A stretch of 64,000 bases of DNA. Origin: Desulfosporosinus acididurans (lineage in GTDB: Bacteria; Bacillota; Desulfitobacteriia; Desulfitobacteriales; Desulfitobacteriaceae). The notes beneath the pieces are model-generated. The model was not told where the DNA came from. It made no database searches and saw only the letters and a program-made list of their open reading frames with translations. The position numbers were made by a program, and so were the translations under genes. Positions 15,805 to 25,440 of this stretch are shown one piece after another. The DNA lies in assembly GCF_001029285.1 (NCBI RefSeq), contig NZ_LDZY01000016.1:450-64449 (forward strand). The letters run 5' to 3'. Numbering within the stretch: position 1 is the first letter of the stretch; the number at the start of each line of letters is the position of its first letter.

Positions 15805-15951
15805 GTAGTTTTACACATACCGGAACGTTTTGTCGTTTCCGGTTTTATAGTTTATTGTCCGCCTTATGCAGGGAATTGGAACTAATTATGGAAATAACTA
15901 ATGAGTGTTCTTTATTGAAAATCCGAAGTATTTAATGTTGGGAGGAAGAGT

Positions 15952-16041
15952 ATGGGAATCGAAAATCTTTTATTAAAGCCGGTTGTTTATCAAGTTTCCG
16001 GAATGGAGAATGTAACTGTACAGAAGAATATTGGATATTAA
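15952..16041 (+). pseudogene. N-terminal stub, possibly of an alpha/beta hydrolase
   Basis: SD GGAGG seven to eleven bases upstream of ATG 15952 is followed by 29 codons (MGIENLLLKPVVYQVSGMEN, then VTVQKNIGY) and TAA. The start looks like a genuine gene beginning; the pattern of a short lead followed by a strand before the break recalls dienelactone-type hydrolases. The family assignment is weak. It is probably a truncated gene at the right edge of the array. Confidence 0.4.
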
Positions 16042-16054
16042 CCTAAAGGGGGAA

Positions 16055-16087
16055 GGGGTCACTGATTTAATCAGTGGCATTACCCCC
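16055..16087 (+). terminator. Terminator-like hairpin after the stub gene
   Basis: GGGGT-CACTGATT-TA-AATCAGTG-GCATTACCCC folds with a perfect inner palindrome (CACTGATTTAATCAGTG at 16060-16076). It lies 14 bases after the TAA. The following T-run is weak, so termination is uncertain. Confidence 0.5.
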
Positions 16088-16463
16088 ATCAGTTTATTTC
16101 AATAAATCGCACAAAGTTTAATCAAGAAAATTAAAATGAGTAGGATGCAACTATTCATTAAATTGATATTTAATGCATAGTTGATAGAGGCTAATTACGC
16201 ATGTGGTTAGGTCAATATCTCTAATGAGTTAATTCATAGATCAAATAACTATTGATAACGCAATTCGTTTAGTCAACATCAATCGAATCTTATAGAGTTC
16301 TGATTTTAGTGCTGAAAACTGATTCATATTTATGGATTATATTCAAGGCTTTATATAAGCTCCTGTAGCTATAGTTTACTCAGATTAGTCCAATCCATAC
16401 TAGGCATTAGTTTCTAAAGCCTTACAGAGCATTCTAGAGGCTGGCTTTTTAGTCGCTGTTATC

Positions 16464-16487
16464 GTAAACCCTTGTAAAAGGGTTTAC
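16464..16487. repeat. Short perfect hairpin
   Basis: GTAAACCC (16464-16471) and GGGTTTAC (16480-16487) form an 8-bp stem with an 8-base loop in the non-coding stretch. Confidence 0.55.
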
Positions 16488-16602
16488 TGGGCTAGTAAAT
16501 TCCAAACTCGACGATTAACCTAGCAGATGAATAAGTTAGAGTTGGTAATTGATTTTATCCAAAATGTATAATATAAATTCTCGGAATCGGTTAAACACTG
16601 AT

Positions 16603-16664
16603 AGCCTAAAAATAGCTAATGCGGACAATTTGGTTTATAAATCCGCATTAGCTATTTTTAGGCT
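16603..16664. repeat. Perfect 23-bp inverted repeat
   Basis: The arm 16603-16625 (AGCCTAAAAATAGCTAATGC + GGA) is the exact reverse complement of 16642-16664, with a 16-base loop. Such a long perfect stem with no neighbouring gene is more than a usual terminator. It may be a MITE, the remnant of IS ends, or a structured RNA. Confidence 0.8.
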
Positions 16665-16829
16665 GTTATTAGTATTATCCCCTAGGCGTATTTTATACTC
16701 TACTTTACATAATATCTATTATAGGACCCAAATTAATATCTGCATTTGCCTATGATTGCATTTGTTTTGTGTGAATTAATTTTGTAATTGTTTCTTCTAT
16801 ATAAATATAAATCAATAAATCAGATTCTA

Positions 16830-16873
16830 GCCCCAGTATTTCATTCAGAAAATCTTAAGTGAAATACTGGGGC
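16830..16873. repeat. Perfect 14-bp inverted repeat
   Basis: GCCCCAGTATTTCA (16830-16843) and TGAAATACTGGGGC (16860-16873) are exact complements with a 16-base loop. The loop length equals that of the hairpin at 16603-16664, although the arm sequences differ. Confidence 0.75.
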
Positions 16874-17268
16874 AATATTCATCATCTTATTCAAACGTCC
16901 ACACCACAGCTATTTAAATGAGGTATATGAAGTGATTTTAATTTGATATAATATAATTTCAATTTTTACTGTTTCCTGATTGATATTCTCAATCCTGTTT
17001 CTCAGCCCTACATTTAGTAGCAACCACGATAACCACATTTATATAATAGCCTAGGCCTTACAGTTCAATCTAGTAAGCATTTAAATAATTCAAATTCAAA
17101 AATAGGCTTTTGATTAGAAGCACTTTTGCAATAAATTATCGTCAGAAACTTCAATGAACTCTCCCCCACCACTCCCTAAAATCTGTACTAAACTGATTCT
17201 GAACAGTACATTTACTTAAACGTTTGCCTTCTGCCTTCTCTTTCAACCTTTTCGCCCAGTTAACCCAG

Positions 17269-18206
17269 TTAAATGGATAGATTCACGCCTGTTTTGGAAA
17301 CATTTACAATCGAACTAGCAGTAACTGAAGGCAACTGTCCTTCCTCTTGAATTTCCAAGTTAATTTGATCTTTAACTTGAGTAATATCCGGATATAATGT
17401 AAATCTAGTCACGCCATAATGTTCGAGTTCGGCAAGGATTTCAGAAACTCTGTTAGCAGCAACACAGATCTCAACTAAATTAATTTGATGCAATCCGCAA
17501 AAAGATTTAATGGGATAACCCTTCCCTATCAATGAAGGGAAAACTTACAGTAAAAAACCCCTTTTTGCGCCACAATGTGGGGGTTATTTAAAGGGCCAAT
17601 AACTGCGGCGGGTTTTTTGCTTTCAAGGATTTTGGCATTCGGACCAAAGTAGAGGTCAACAATTTCTTCATCCACATTAGGTATATAGCCTGGCTTAACG
17701 AAACTATGGAAGGAAAATGCTTCATTGAGACGAACAGGGTTTAGAATCCAAACTGCGGCATCTGGTCTACCATCATTTGAACTCCGCCCATCCAAAGCAA
17801 AGAAAAGACCAGTCAGGGCATCGCGACTCCAATCCATAATTCGGGTTGGAACTCCATAATGCTGCATCATAAAGAGCCAGTGCCAATAAGCAGCCTGACC
17901 ATTCGGAATTGGAAAAGAGGGTAATTCTTGTACAAAAGGAATAGCATAGGATTTAAACTTCGACAGATAGATAATCTCCATAAGGGGATTGCGCGGACTT
18001 CGAGCGATGCTGGGAATTAGGTCCCATCGAATTGGTTTTGTTGGTTGATTTAATTCGTTTTGACCACGGTACCATAGTTCACATCTCCCAGTCATGGGAC
18101 AGATTTTAGCAAATGCCTTATCTACGGCATTTAAATACTCTTCGACACTTGTAACACGTGTAAAGCAACTAGTAACTGGACCTGTTGGCTGTAGTTCAAC
18201 TGTCAT
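17269..18206 (-). pseudogene. FRG-domain protein, frameshifted
   Basis: The first frame (18206 down to 17529, 225 residues) has the FRG signature. ELWYRGQ is followed by IARSPRNP, QHYGVPTRIMDWSRDALTGL and FFALDG, then NPHIVAQKGVF. The second frame (17532 down to 17269) continues FPSLIGKGYPIKSFCGLHQI, EICVAANRVSEILAELEHYG and VTRFTLYPDI, the normal C-terminal part of the same domain. The break lies in a T-rich tract at about 17530-17560. Together the reading would be ~310 residues. FRG domains are of unknown biochemical function and frequent in defence or mobile contexts. A sequencing error cannot be excluded. Confidence 0.75.
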
Positions 18207-18316
18207 TTATCCCACCTCCCCTATAAAATATGATGGGAAGTGTATGTTCGGAAACAAGGAATCCTTTCATTCAGTTCGCGATTTTTTCGCATTCCCCGAA
18301 ATATGCTGCCAATTCA

Positions 18317-18353
18317 AAACTGCCGAAGTGTTTGCGTAACGCTTCGGCAGTTT
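18317..18353 (-). terminator. Rho-independent terminator of the APC permease gene
   Basis: AAACTGCCGAAG and CTTCGGCAGTTT form a 12-bp stem with a 13-base loop, 44 bases downstream of the permease stop (minus strand). It may also act for + strand transcripts. Confidence 0.8.
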
Positions 18354-18396
18354 ATATTTGTCTATTTATCCTTATTTAGCATTTAGCAAAATGGAT

Positions 18397-19923
18397 TTAC
18401 TTAGCGGCATATTTCGGAAGCGGTTGATGAATCTTTTTCTTCTTTTCGTATCTGTGATACATCCAAAATGCTACGACTGTGAAGAATACTGGCCCTGAAA
18501 TCATCCAAATCGTTGATTGCAGATCCCCTTGAGTAGCCGGTTGAATAATCGTAAAGAAATTAGCAAAACCAACTGTAAAAGTCACAATAATTGTTACTAA
18601 CAATGCAGATTTGTAGCTTTTAAATACTACAAAGGGTTTCGCAATATCAGTCTTTTTCTTAAAGGCTGCATAGGCTCCCGAAATGAACATACAGGGGATA
18701 GTCATGGCTACATTTGTCATCAACACCAATTTATTAAAGAAAGCTGATGCTGCCTGTCCACCAAACGATACAATAAAGATCATGACAATGACAACGAGGC
18801 ACTGAATCCACATAGCGTTTAAAGGCATACCATTCTTTACTTCACTCATTTTCCCAGGCCATAATTCGGCAGGTGTCCCTTCAATCATTTGCTTTAGGGG
18901 AGCATAAATCAATGTGAAAAACGCTCCGGTCAAGGCCAGAAACATGGATAACCCTACAAGACGAGCGACCCAGGCACCAAGTGTTAGAGCAGATACCTCA
19001 TTTAGGCCTAAACCATGACCGACCTGATAGCCTAGATTTTGCATTACAATATAGGCAACATTGGCCATATTAACATTATTCGAAGCTAGTACATGATTCC
19101 AATTAATAAAAATACCTATTAAGAAGATGCCTAATGAATATGCAATGGCAATAATTATGGCAGAAATGGTAACCGCTTTAGGAAATACTACTTCAGCTTT
19201 TTCCGTCCGGTCTACTAATCCTCCTACAGCTTCAATTCCTCCATAGGCAAATAATGCAAAAACAATAAAGGAGAGCATTGCTATTGGAGTTCCGTAAGAG
19301 TGGTTCGGTGATTTTATAAAGGACTGAGCAGAAAGAATAGGTTGTGCAAAATGACCGTGATTAGCTGCAAGAACAAATAACGCACCCACTAAAAGAACAA
19401 TATTTAGCAAGGCGACAGCTGTACCGCCGATAGATGTTACCTTAGTAATTTTGTCCAACCCTTTGGAAGCAATAAAAGTAACAAGAATAATCCAGACCAT
19501 TCCTAATAAACCTAAAGTTTGTGTAGAACTTAAACCGAATAGAGTCCATGTTGAAGTTGTATCTTTACCGAAGATAGAGTTAGATAAGGGGATCCAGATC
19601 GCAGATGCTACATTAACCATCCAAACTACATAAGAAGCATACCACATAAAAGTGCCTATAAAGGCGTACTTGGGTCCAATTGATTCCTCCATCCACGAAT
19701 AGATTCCGCCCTTTTTGTTTTTAAATGCGGCGCCATATTCCGCTAACATAAAGGCATACGGAAGAAAGAAAGTAATTCCAGACAGTAGATACCAGGGAAT
19801 AGCACCGTACCCCATTAAGTAAAAGGATCTCGGCATATTCGTGAAACCAAAGACGGACGTGAAAATCATTAAAACTAATGGTAACAAAGTTAACTTACTT
19901 GTGGTTTTTTCTTTTGCTGCCAT
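18397..19923 (-). CDS. APC-superfamily amino acid permease, YjeM/GadC-like
   Basis: The 508-residue protein has about 12 transmembrane helices. TLLPLVLMIFTSVFGFTN is at the start of TM1 and KKGGIYSWMEESIGPKYAFI follows the second helix. FALFAYGGIEAVGGLVDRTE is a conserved central motif, and FARITGL-type and GTPAELWP segments come later. This closely follows the YjeM subfamily of APC transporters, related to glutamate/GABA antiporters (GadC). The substrate is not known. SD GGGGG precedes ATG by nine bases. It is a single gene with its own terminator at 18317-18353. Confidence 0.88.
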   Translation of the reverse strand: MAAKEKTTSKLTLLPLVLMIFTSVFGFTNMPRSFYLMGYGAIPWYLLSGITFFLPYAFMLAEYGAAFKNKKGGIYSWMEESIGPKYAFIGTFMWYASYVVWMVNVASAIWIPLSNSIFGKDTTSTWTLFGLSSTQTLGLLGMVWIILVTFIASKGLDKITKVTSIGGTAVALLNIVLLVGALFVLAANHGHFAQPILSAQSFIKSPNHSYGTPIAMLSFIVFALFAYGGIEAVGGLVDRTEKAEVVFPKAVTISAIIIAIAYSLGIFLIGIFINWNHVLASNNVNMANVAYIVMQNLGYQVGHGLGLNEVSALTLGAWVARLVGLSMFLALTGAFFTLIYAPLKQMIEGTPAELWPGKMSEVKNGMPLNAMWIQCLVVIVMIFIVSFGGQAASAFFNKLVLMTNVAMTIPCMFISGAYAAFKKKTDIAKPFVVFKSYKSALLVTIIVTFTVGFANFFTIIQPATQGDLQSTIWMISGPVFFTVVAFWMYHRYEKKKKIHQPLPKYAAK

Positions 19924-20638
19924 CCTGATATCCCCCTTTGGAATAAATTAATGTAAACTTAATTATAATTATTTCGACAAATAATACAATACCTTTGCGT
20001 TAATTTTAAATAATAATATTATTGTATGTTTATTACAAGGACAGATGTTTTCAATTCAGAGATACGTAATATGATTAATTTATAAATCAATTAACTGTGT
20101 TATAAAAATGCAATGTAAATATGCTAAATTCAAACGAAATAATTTTTATTGTTTATACCAAACAGATAATTATAATAAAAATAGTATGTAGATCGGTACT
20201 TTTACAGTGATGATAGTAATACGTATCTATCAAACTAAAAAGCGACCCAATATGGGCCGCTTTCGGATGCAGTCGGAAGATCCTCCGCAGTAGCGCTGGA
20301 ACGTACGGCATGGGCGTCTTTTTCACCAAGCTTTGTGAGATAATATGTGATCTCCCCTTCTATATCTTGAGAAATGGGAATTCTTTCAATGATCGTGCGG
20401 ATCTTCGCGCTGATTTCGCTTATTTTTTCCTATCTTCCGCCTTAAGAAAAATCAATGTATCCAATAAGGTGTTAGGCTCTCTATTTTGTCTTAAAAACCT
20501 GATAAAAAAACGCTGCCTTTTCATAAAGACAACGTCTTCTATATAAAAATTTTATAAATTTGTTGATTATAGGATATATTCACGATTTTTTTAGTTGATA
20601 AACAGGATCATGGTTTCATAGGCTATCTAATTTATATG
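19924..20638. other. Gene-free region between gap and the permease gene
   Basis: It holds the permease promoter region (AT-rich, 19930-20240), a hairpin AAAGCGACCC-AATAT-GGGCCGCTTT at 20239-20263, and the gap terminator at 20510-20535. The 78-codon ORF at 20310-20546 (+) has no SD and overlaps the terminator, so I do not accept it as a gene. Confidence 0.6.
20510..20535 (-). terminator. Rho-independent terminator of gap
   Basis: On the minus strand ACGTTGTCTTT pairs with AAAGGCAGCGT (some G-U pairs) and is followed by seven T. It lies 104 bases after the gap stop. Confidence 0.7.
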
Positions 20639-21649
20639 CTAAATTCCTTTTTCGACAATATGTTTTACTAAGTCAACAACTCGGCATGAATATCCCCATT
20701 CATTATCATACCAAGCCAACACTTTAACCATATGATCACCAAGCATCGTCGTTGACAGTCCGTCTACTATGGCACTGGCCGAATTACCGTTAAAGTCATG
20801 AGAAACAAGGGGTAATTCTGTATAGTCTAGATATCCTTTCATGTGGCCCTCTGCAGCTTCCCGCAAGCAAGTATTTACTTCTTTTTTGGTCGTGGGTTTA
20901 GTTAGTACAGCAACAAAATCGACCAAGGATACATTCGGTGTAGGTACCCGAACAGCTATACCACTCATCTTACCGGCTAATTCAGGTATAACAAGAGTTA
21001 CGGCTTTAGCTGCTCCTGTTGTTGTGGGAATCATTGATTGATAAGCGGCGCGAGATCTCCGCCAGTCTTTATGTTTAACATCAACTGTTCGTTGATCGTT
21101 AGTAACTGAGTGGGTCGTAGTCATCATTCCTTGTTCAATTCCAAAATTGTCGAGCAAAACTTTCGCAACAGGTGCAAGGCAGTTTGTTGTACAAGAAGCA
21201 TTAGAAATAATATGATGATTTAATGGATCATAGTTATCTTCGTTAACTCCCATAACAATTGTAATATCTTCGTTTTTTGCTGGAGCAGTAATAACAACCT
21301 TTTTAGCCCCGGCAGTCAGGTGTTGGGCAGCTTTGTCACGTTGTTTGAATTTACCTGTACACTCTATAACAATATCTACTCCAAGGTCTCTCCAAGGTAA
21401 ATTTAGAGGGTTTCTATCGGCTACAATTTGAATTCGTTTTCCATCAATAATTAACGAGTTACCATCTGCTTCAACCGTTTGTGAAAGAGTACCATGAAAT
21501 GTGTCATACTTAAGTAAATGAGCTAACATATCGGGACTGCCCATATCATTAATGGCTACAATCTCAAAAGGAAGGGCTTGACTAAGGGCAGCACGCAGTG
21601 TTAAGCGACCAATTCTACCAAAACCAGTGATTGCTACGCGGAAACTCAC
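20639..21649 (-). CDS. gap: Glyceraldehyde-3-phosphate dehydrogenase, type I
   Basis: The 336-residue enzyme converts glyceraldehyde-3-phosphate, NAD+ and phosphate to 1,3-bisphosphoglycerate in glycolysis and gluconeogenesis. The N-terminal FRVAITGFGRIGRLTLRAAL is the Rossmann dinucleotide fold, NASCTTNCLAPVAKVL holds the catalytic Cys (about residue 152), and WYDNEWGYSCRVVDL is the conserved C-terminal motif. It starts at GTG with GAGGAGG seven bases upstream. It is monocistronic, with a terminator at 20510-20535. fba, another glycolytic gene, is 1.8 kb away on the same strand, separated by the acyltransferase gene and a mobile-element remnant. Confidence 0.96.
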   Translation of the reverse strand: MSFRVAITGFGRIGRLTLRAALSQALPFEIVAINDMGSPDMLAHLLKYDTFHGTLSQTVEADGNSLIIDGKRIQIVADRNPLNLPWRDLGVDIVIECTGKFKQRDKAAQHLTAGAKKVVITAPAKNEDITIVMGVNEDNYDPLNHHIISNASCTTNCLAPVAKVLLDNFGIEQGMMTTTHSVTNDQRTVDVKHKDWRRSRAAYQSMIPTTTGAAKAVTLVIPELAGKMSGIAVRVPTPNVSLVDFVAVLTKPTTKKEVNTCLREAAEGHMKGYLDYTELPLVSHDFNGNSASAIVDGLSTTMLGDHMVKVLAWYDNEWGYSCRVVDLVKHIVEKGI

Positions 21650-21969
21650 TTTTTAACCTCCTCAAATCAGATCGATCTATGTTGATATCACAGAACATAA
21701 TTCTGCGTATATGATCAAAATTCCTTCTTTGAGGATAATTATTTTCTTATTCTTTTGTATTAAAGCCCTAATAATAGTATTTGAAATTTATATTGATCAA
21801 CATAAATATACTAATGTGATGAATATTTTCCTAAAAATGTTTTTGAGGTACATATCAAAATCATAAGCTCAGAAGTGGGGCCTTATAATTGGATGAACCT
21901 TAATAATTTACGAGCTCGTGGGCCTGGAGTATAAAAATAATTTGATCGTTATCGTTGATGGTGATGGAG
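21650..21969 (-). other. gap promoter region
   Basis: The 320-base AT-rich stretch contains short palindromes such as TTGATCAA and GATCGATC near 21670 and 21800 that could be operator sites. No gene is visible. Confidence 0.4.
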
Positions 21970-23007
21970 TTAAAATTTTATATTTCTGTTTAAATTATTA
22001 GAACTAGGTTTTATCAAGCCTGGTTTTAAGAAGTCATTGACTTGAGTGACGATTTTATCAAGAATCGCCGAAGCTAATATTAATGTTATAATCATTGCAA
22101 AGCCCAAAAGAATAAGAATCTCCCCTATTCCCTTTGCTTGATGCAACAACGTTGATTTAAAAACAACATATTTGATAATAAAACCATGTAACAAATAAAC
22201 TGACATTGTACGTGATCCCATTTTTGTAAAAGGCATTTTGAATTGTGGAATTAAGGCCAATATTCCCAGAGAATTCAAAAATGAAATCAAATAAACGACA
22301 AATCGATATATCCATGTCCATTGATTAACAATCGTTAAGCTTGAATAGGCATAGCTCCCATAAAACCAACCGGGGTTATTCAGGTTTAATCTATAAATAA
22401 ATAAAGGAGTTAAACTTAGAAACAATATGCTGATAAATTTTATTGCTGAATGTTGAAGTTTGTTAAACCACTCTCGTTTTGCATAGAAACCAATTAAAAA
22501 GAATGGAAAAAAGGTAATTGTTCTAGATAAACTCATAAAATAGCCAATGTGAAAGGTATATCCACTAACTAATGCCAGAACAATTGTCAGTAAAATCGGA
22601 TGCTTAAGCCTTATAATATAAGGAGTTAACATTTGCCACAAAATTGAACTCATTAAAAACCACATAAGCCAAATTGGAATTAAAAAGTCGATCCTTAAAT
22701 CTTGCCTTAATGTTATAACGTAAAAAACCCAGAACAATACGTCAAAAATCAGATAAGGAATTATAAGTTGTTTGAAAACTTTTAGAAGGCGCTGATGAAA
22801 TGAGAGTTTGACCGTTTTTTTATAGAAATATCCTGAAATAATTATAAAAGATGGCATGTGAAAGCTATAAATTGTTAGATAAATATTCATTAGCATTGAG
22901 TTCTGGTTAATAAGGGGCTCTATTAAATGTCCAAAAACCACAAAAACAATTAAGATAAATTTTGCATTATCAAAATAAAAATCTCTTTCCAGAATATGTT
23001 TGCACAA
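21970..23007 (-). CDS. Acyltransferase family 3 (membrane O-acyltransferase)
   Basis: The 345-residue protein has about 10 transmembrane helices and the acyltransferase-3 opening RDFYFDNAKFILIVFVVFGH (catalytic His in the VFGH motif, about residue 27), then SFHMPSFIIISGYFYKK. This layout fits fucose-4-O-acetylase or OpgC-like enzymes that acylate cell-surface glycans. TTG 23007 is the probable start, with AAAGGATG upstream. It lies alone between gap and the omega-RNA-like element. Confidence 0.85.
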   Translation of the reverse strand: MCKHILERDFYFDNAKFILIVFVVFGHLIEPLINQNSMLMNIYLTIYSFHMPSFIIISGYFYKKTVKLSFHQRLLKVFKQLIIPYLIFDVLFWVFYVITLRQDLRIDFLIPIWLMWFLMSSILWQMLTPYIIRLKHPILLTIVLALVSGYTFHIGYFMSLSRTITFFPFFLIGFYAKREWFNKLQHSAIKFISILFLSLTPLFIYRLNLNNPGWFYGSYAYSSLTIVNQWTWIYRFVVYLISFLNSLGILALIPQFKMPFTKMGSRTMSVYLLHGFIIKYVVFKSTLLHQAKGIGEILILLGFAMIITLILASAILDKIVTQVNDFLKPGLIKPSSNNLNRNIKF

Positions 23008-23118
23008 TGTAGTTTCATCCTTTAATAATTTATACCCATTACTATAATCGACATTTCTGAATTAAATCTGTATGCCTGCTGAATTTGAGTTGAAATTGAT
23101 CCAACTCGAAAAGAAAAA

Positions 23119-23137
23119 AGTCCAGTATTACTGAACT
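23119..23137 (-). terminator. Probable original terminator of fba
   Basis: On the minus strand AGTTCAGTAATACTGGACT forms a hairpin followed by six T. It lies ~290 bases after the fba stop, beyond the element at 23175-23340. This suggests that the element was inserted between fba and its terminator. Confidence 0.6.
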
Positions 23138-23174
23138 TTTATACTGAACTTACTATATTTCTCCAGTTTTTAAG

Positions 23175-23340
23175 CCCCCCCACTTCTATAAGTGGGGGGG
23201 TCCCTCGTTAACTTCAGGTGGGGTAGAGTCCTCCTTCGCCGCTAAGTATTCCTATTGGGAAAGGCGGCTCGGCAATAATGTCCACTGGACATTATTGTAT
23301 CTGAAGCCCCGATGTTCAGCTTTAGCGTAAGCGAGTTCAC
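23175..23340 (+). ncRNA. Orphan TnpB-type omega-RNA / IS605 right-end-like element, copy 1
   Basis: The element begins with the hairpin CCCCCCCACTTCTATAAGTG + GGGGGG. It continues with GGTGGGGTAGAGTC, GTCCACTGGAC and a closing stem region GATGTTCAGCTTTAGC, and ends GAGTTCAC. It matches the copy at 44288-44454 in block order and most conserved words, with compensating differences in stems. The terminal hairpin and GAGTTCAC are typical of right ends of IS200/IS605-type tnpB elements, from which the guide RNA is made. No tnpA or tnpB is nearby. Bases after 23340 would be the guide if transcribed. Confidence 0.65.
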
Positions 23341-23427
23341 TATAGAATTGAATAAGTTTTCTTTTTATGGAGGAATTTAAAATAAAAATTGACATTTGAG
23401 AATGAGTCTTTGGCAATGATATGTTAT

Positions 23428-24354
23428 TTAGAGCTGATTGCTGCAATTTAAGACATCTTTAATTTTATGCTTAACCATGTTTTTAATGGCTTCTCTTGCG
23501 GGTTTAAGATATTGACGTGGGTCAAAGTCAGCCGGATTGACCGCTAAATGTTCACGGACAGAAGCAGTCATGGCAAGGCGAAGATCAGTATCAATGTTTA
23601 TTTTACATACCCCCATTGTTCCTGCCTTGTGGAGTAATTCCTCAGGTACACCTTGAGCTCCTTTGAGTTCTCCCCCATACTCATTACATTTGGCTACGAA
23701 CTCTGGCAATACGGTCGATGCTCCATGCAATACCAATGGAAAACCGGGAAGCAGAGCAGTAATCTCTTGGAGGCGTGGAAAATCAAGTTTTGGTTCTCCC
23801 TTGAATTTATAGGCTCCGTGACTGGTTCCTATGGCGACAGCCAGGGAATCACAGCCAGTTTGATGGACAAATTCAGCGGCTTGCTGGGGATCAGTGTAAC
23901 TACTATCCTTAGCACTAACATTTATTGCATCTTCAACTCCGGCAAGTCTTCCCAATTCGGCCTCGACGACAACACCTTTAGCATGGGCATATTCTACAAC
24001 TTTTTTTGTCAAAGCAATATTTTCGGCAAAAGGCAGCTTCGAGCCATCGATCATGACGGAAGTAAAACCACCATCAACACAAGCCTTGCAAATCTCAAAA
24101 TCTTCCCCATGGTCTAGGTGCAAGGCGATAGGTAAACCAGTGTCCGCTACAGCGGCTTCTACTAATTTCATTAAGTAAATGTGCTTAGCATATTTTCGAG
24201 CTCCTGCCGAAACTTGGAGAATAAGCGGGGCATTTTCTTCCTTAGCTGCATCCACGATTCCTTGAATAATTTCCATATTGTTAACATTAAAAGCTCCGAC
24301 AGCACATTTTCCATAAACTTTCTTAAACATTTCTGTTGTCGTTACAAGTGGCAT
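23428..24354 (-). CDS. fba: Class II fructose-1,6-bisphosphate aldolase
   Basis: The 308-residue enzyme cleaves or forms fructose-1,6-bisphosphate using zinc. VGAFNVNNMEIIQGIVDAA is at the N-terminus. The zinc and catalytic motif LHLDHGEDFE holds the catalytic Asp and His at about residues 82-84. VVVEAELGRLAGVED and GTSHGAYKF hold further zinc ligands, and LVLHGAST and INIDTDLRLA bind phosphate. SD AGGAGG precedes ATG by eight bases. It is monocistronic. Its terminator has been displaced by the omega-RNA-like element. Confidence 0.95.
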   Translation of the reverse strand: MPLVTTTEMFKKVYGKCAVGAFNVNNMEIIQGIVDAAKEENAPLILQVSAGARKYAKHIYLMKLVEAAVADTGLPIALHLDHGEDFEICKACVDGGFTSVMIDGSKLPFAENIALTKKVVEYAHAKGVVVEAELGRLAGVEDAINVSAKDSSYTDPQQAAEFVHQTGCDSLAVAIGTSHGAYKFKGEPKLDFPRLQEITALLPGFPLVLHGASTVLPEFVAKCNEYGGELKGAQGVPEELLHKAGTMGVCKINIDTDLRLAMTASVREHLAVNPADFDPRQYLKPAREAIKNMVKHKIKDVLNCSNQL

Positions 24355-24568
24355 TTAATTCCCTCCTATGAAGTTAATTTTTGGGTCAAGATAGTATAAT
24401 TCAACTTTGTTTTTTTGAGTTCACTCTTGTACTCTTTTTTCCTTAACATCTTCGGCACAAACTAACGATTTCCTGCGTCTCCTTAAGCACAAAACAAAAA
24501 ACTATACTCTTTTAGCAGAAAAGTATTTAACATAAATTCACTTTCCCCATTTACCAGATCTTCTATTC

Positions 24569-25225
24569 CTATTTCTTATACTGCTTTAAAGTTTCTAAGC
24601 CTTCAAATACTTCATCCATCGGCAAATTTCCTTTTTGAAGTTCAACTGGGTCTTTCTGGGATAATCGTTTATAAAAGGCCATTCCCTGCCTTAAAACAGC
24701 ATCATTTTGCTCATCCGTTTTTAGCAGATTAAAAAGAACATCCTCTGCCTTCCCATAGTTTTGAATGAGTTCGTAATATTGAAACAACAATAATTTGCTT
24801 TCCTTAGGTAAATTATGCCATCCAATTTTCTCGAGGAGTTCATCAACCTTGTTATTCGATTCTGATATGGGATCTTTTTGTTCCATTAAAACATTTAGCA
24901 TCATATTTAGACTCTTTATGTATAAGTTTTTTGCTCTCAAAGTCTCTCCTTTAAGTTCATATATATCTGCTTGCTGTATTAATAATTCACTGAGCATGAG
25001 ATGTTTTTCGGAATTAATAGTATTTCCGCTTATCTTATGGATCAAGATATCATAAGGAAGCGCTTCAATTACTTTTATATCCAAGTCAGTAAAATACTTT
25101 AATGTATCATTAAGAACTTCTTGACTTTCTTCAGTGTTCTTCTCTGCCTTTAACCCGGCAAGCTTACTGATTGCTGCAGTGAACTCTTTAACCATTTTCA
25201 TTAAATAATCTTTTTCTTCAAACAT
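24569..25225 (-). CDS. DUF6483 family protein (TPR-like helical)
   Basis: The 218-residue all-helical cytosolic protein begins MFEEKDYLMKMVKEFTAAIS. It then has paired helices resembling tetratricopeptide repeats (LLIQQADIYELKGETLRAKN; LLLFQYYELIQNYGKAEDVL). This pattern is typical of the DUF6483 family of Firmicutes, whose function is unknown. SD GGAG precedes ATG. It has no obvious operon partner; it lies 214 bases upstream of fba on the same strand. Confidence 0.75.
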   Translation of the reverse strand: MFEEKDYLMKMVKEFTAAISKLAGLKAEKNTEESQEVLNDTLKYFTDLDIKVIEALPYDILIHKISGNTINSEKHLMLSELLIQQADIYELKGETLRAKNLYIKSLNMMLNVLMEQKDPISESNNKVDELLEKIGWHNLPKESKLLLFQYYELIQNYGKAEDVLFNLLKTDEQNDAVLRQGMAFYKRLSQKDPVELQKGNLPMDEVFEGLETLKQYKK

Positions 25226-25440
25226 TTCTTTACTCCAATTCCCAGAATTTATTTATAGCTACAATTAGTATATCCTTATTTCTTTAAAATTTCTTTAAAG
25301 ATTTCTGCAGTTTTCCAGGTATAACATATACAAATAAATGAACGAATGATGAATAAGAAATTGTTAAAAATAAGACGATGATCGATACGAATTCATTTCG
25401 TTTGATTCAATGTAAAGATTACAAAGGAGGAAATAATTTA

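Larger units (their letters stand above)
16042..17268. other. 1.2-kb non-coding, AT-rich stretch with several hairpins
   Basis: No convincing ORF is present; the ORF at 16549-16755 runs through a large palindrome and is discounted. The stretch marks the border between the accessory array and conserved chromosome. The hairpins within it are listed separately. Confidence 0.7.

Noticed and set aside
16549-16755. 68-codon + strand ORF
   Set aside because: It reads through a perfect 23-bp hairpin and has no SD; it is a by-product of the palindrome.
20310-20546. 78-codon + strand ORF between gap and the permease gene
   Set aside because: It has no SD, overlaps the gap terminator and shows no recognisable pattern.
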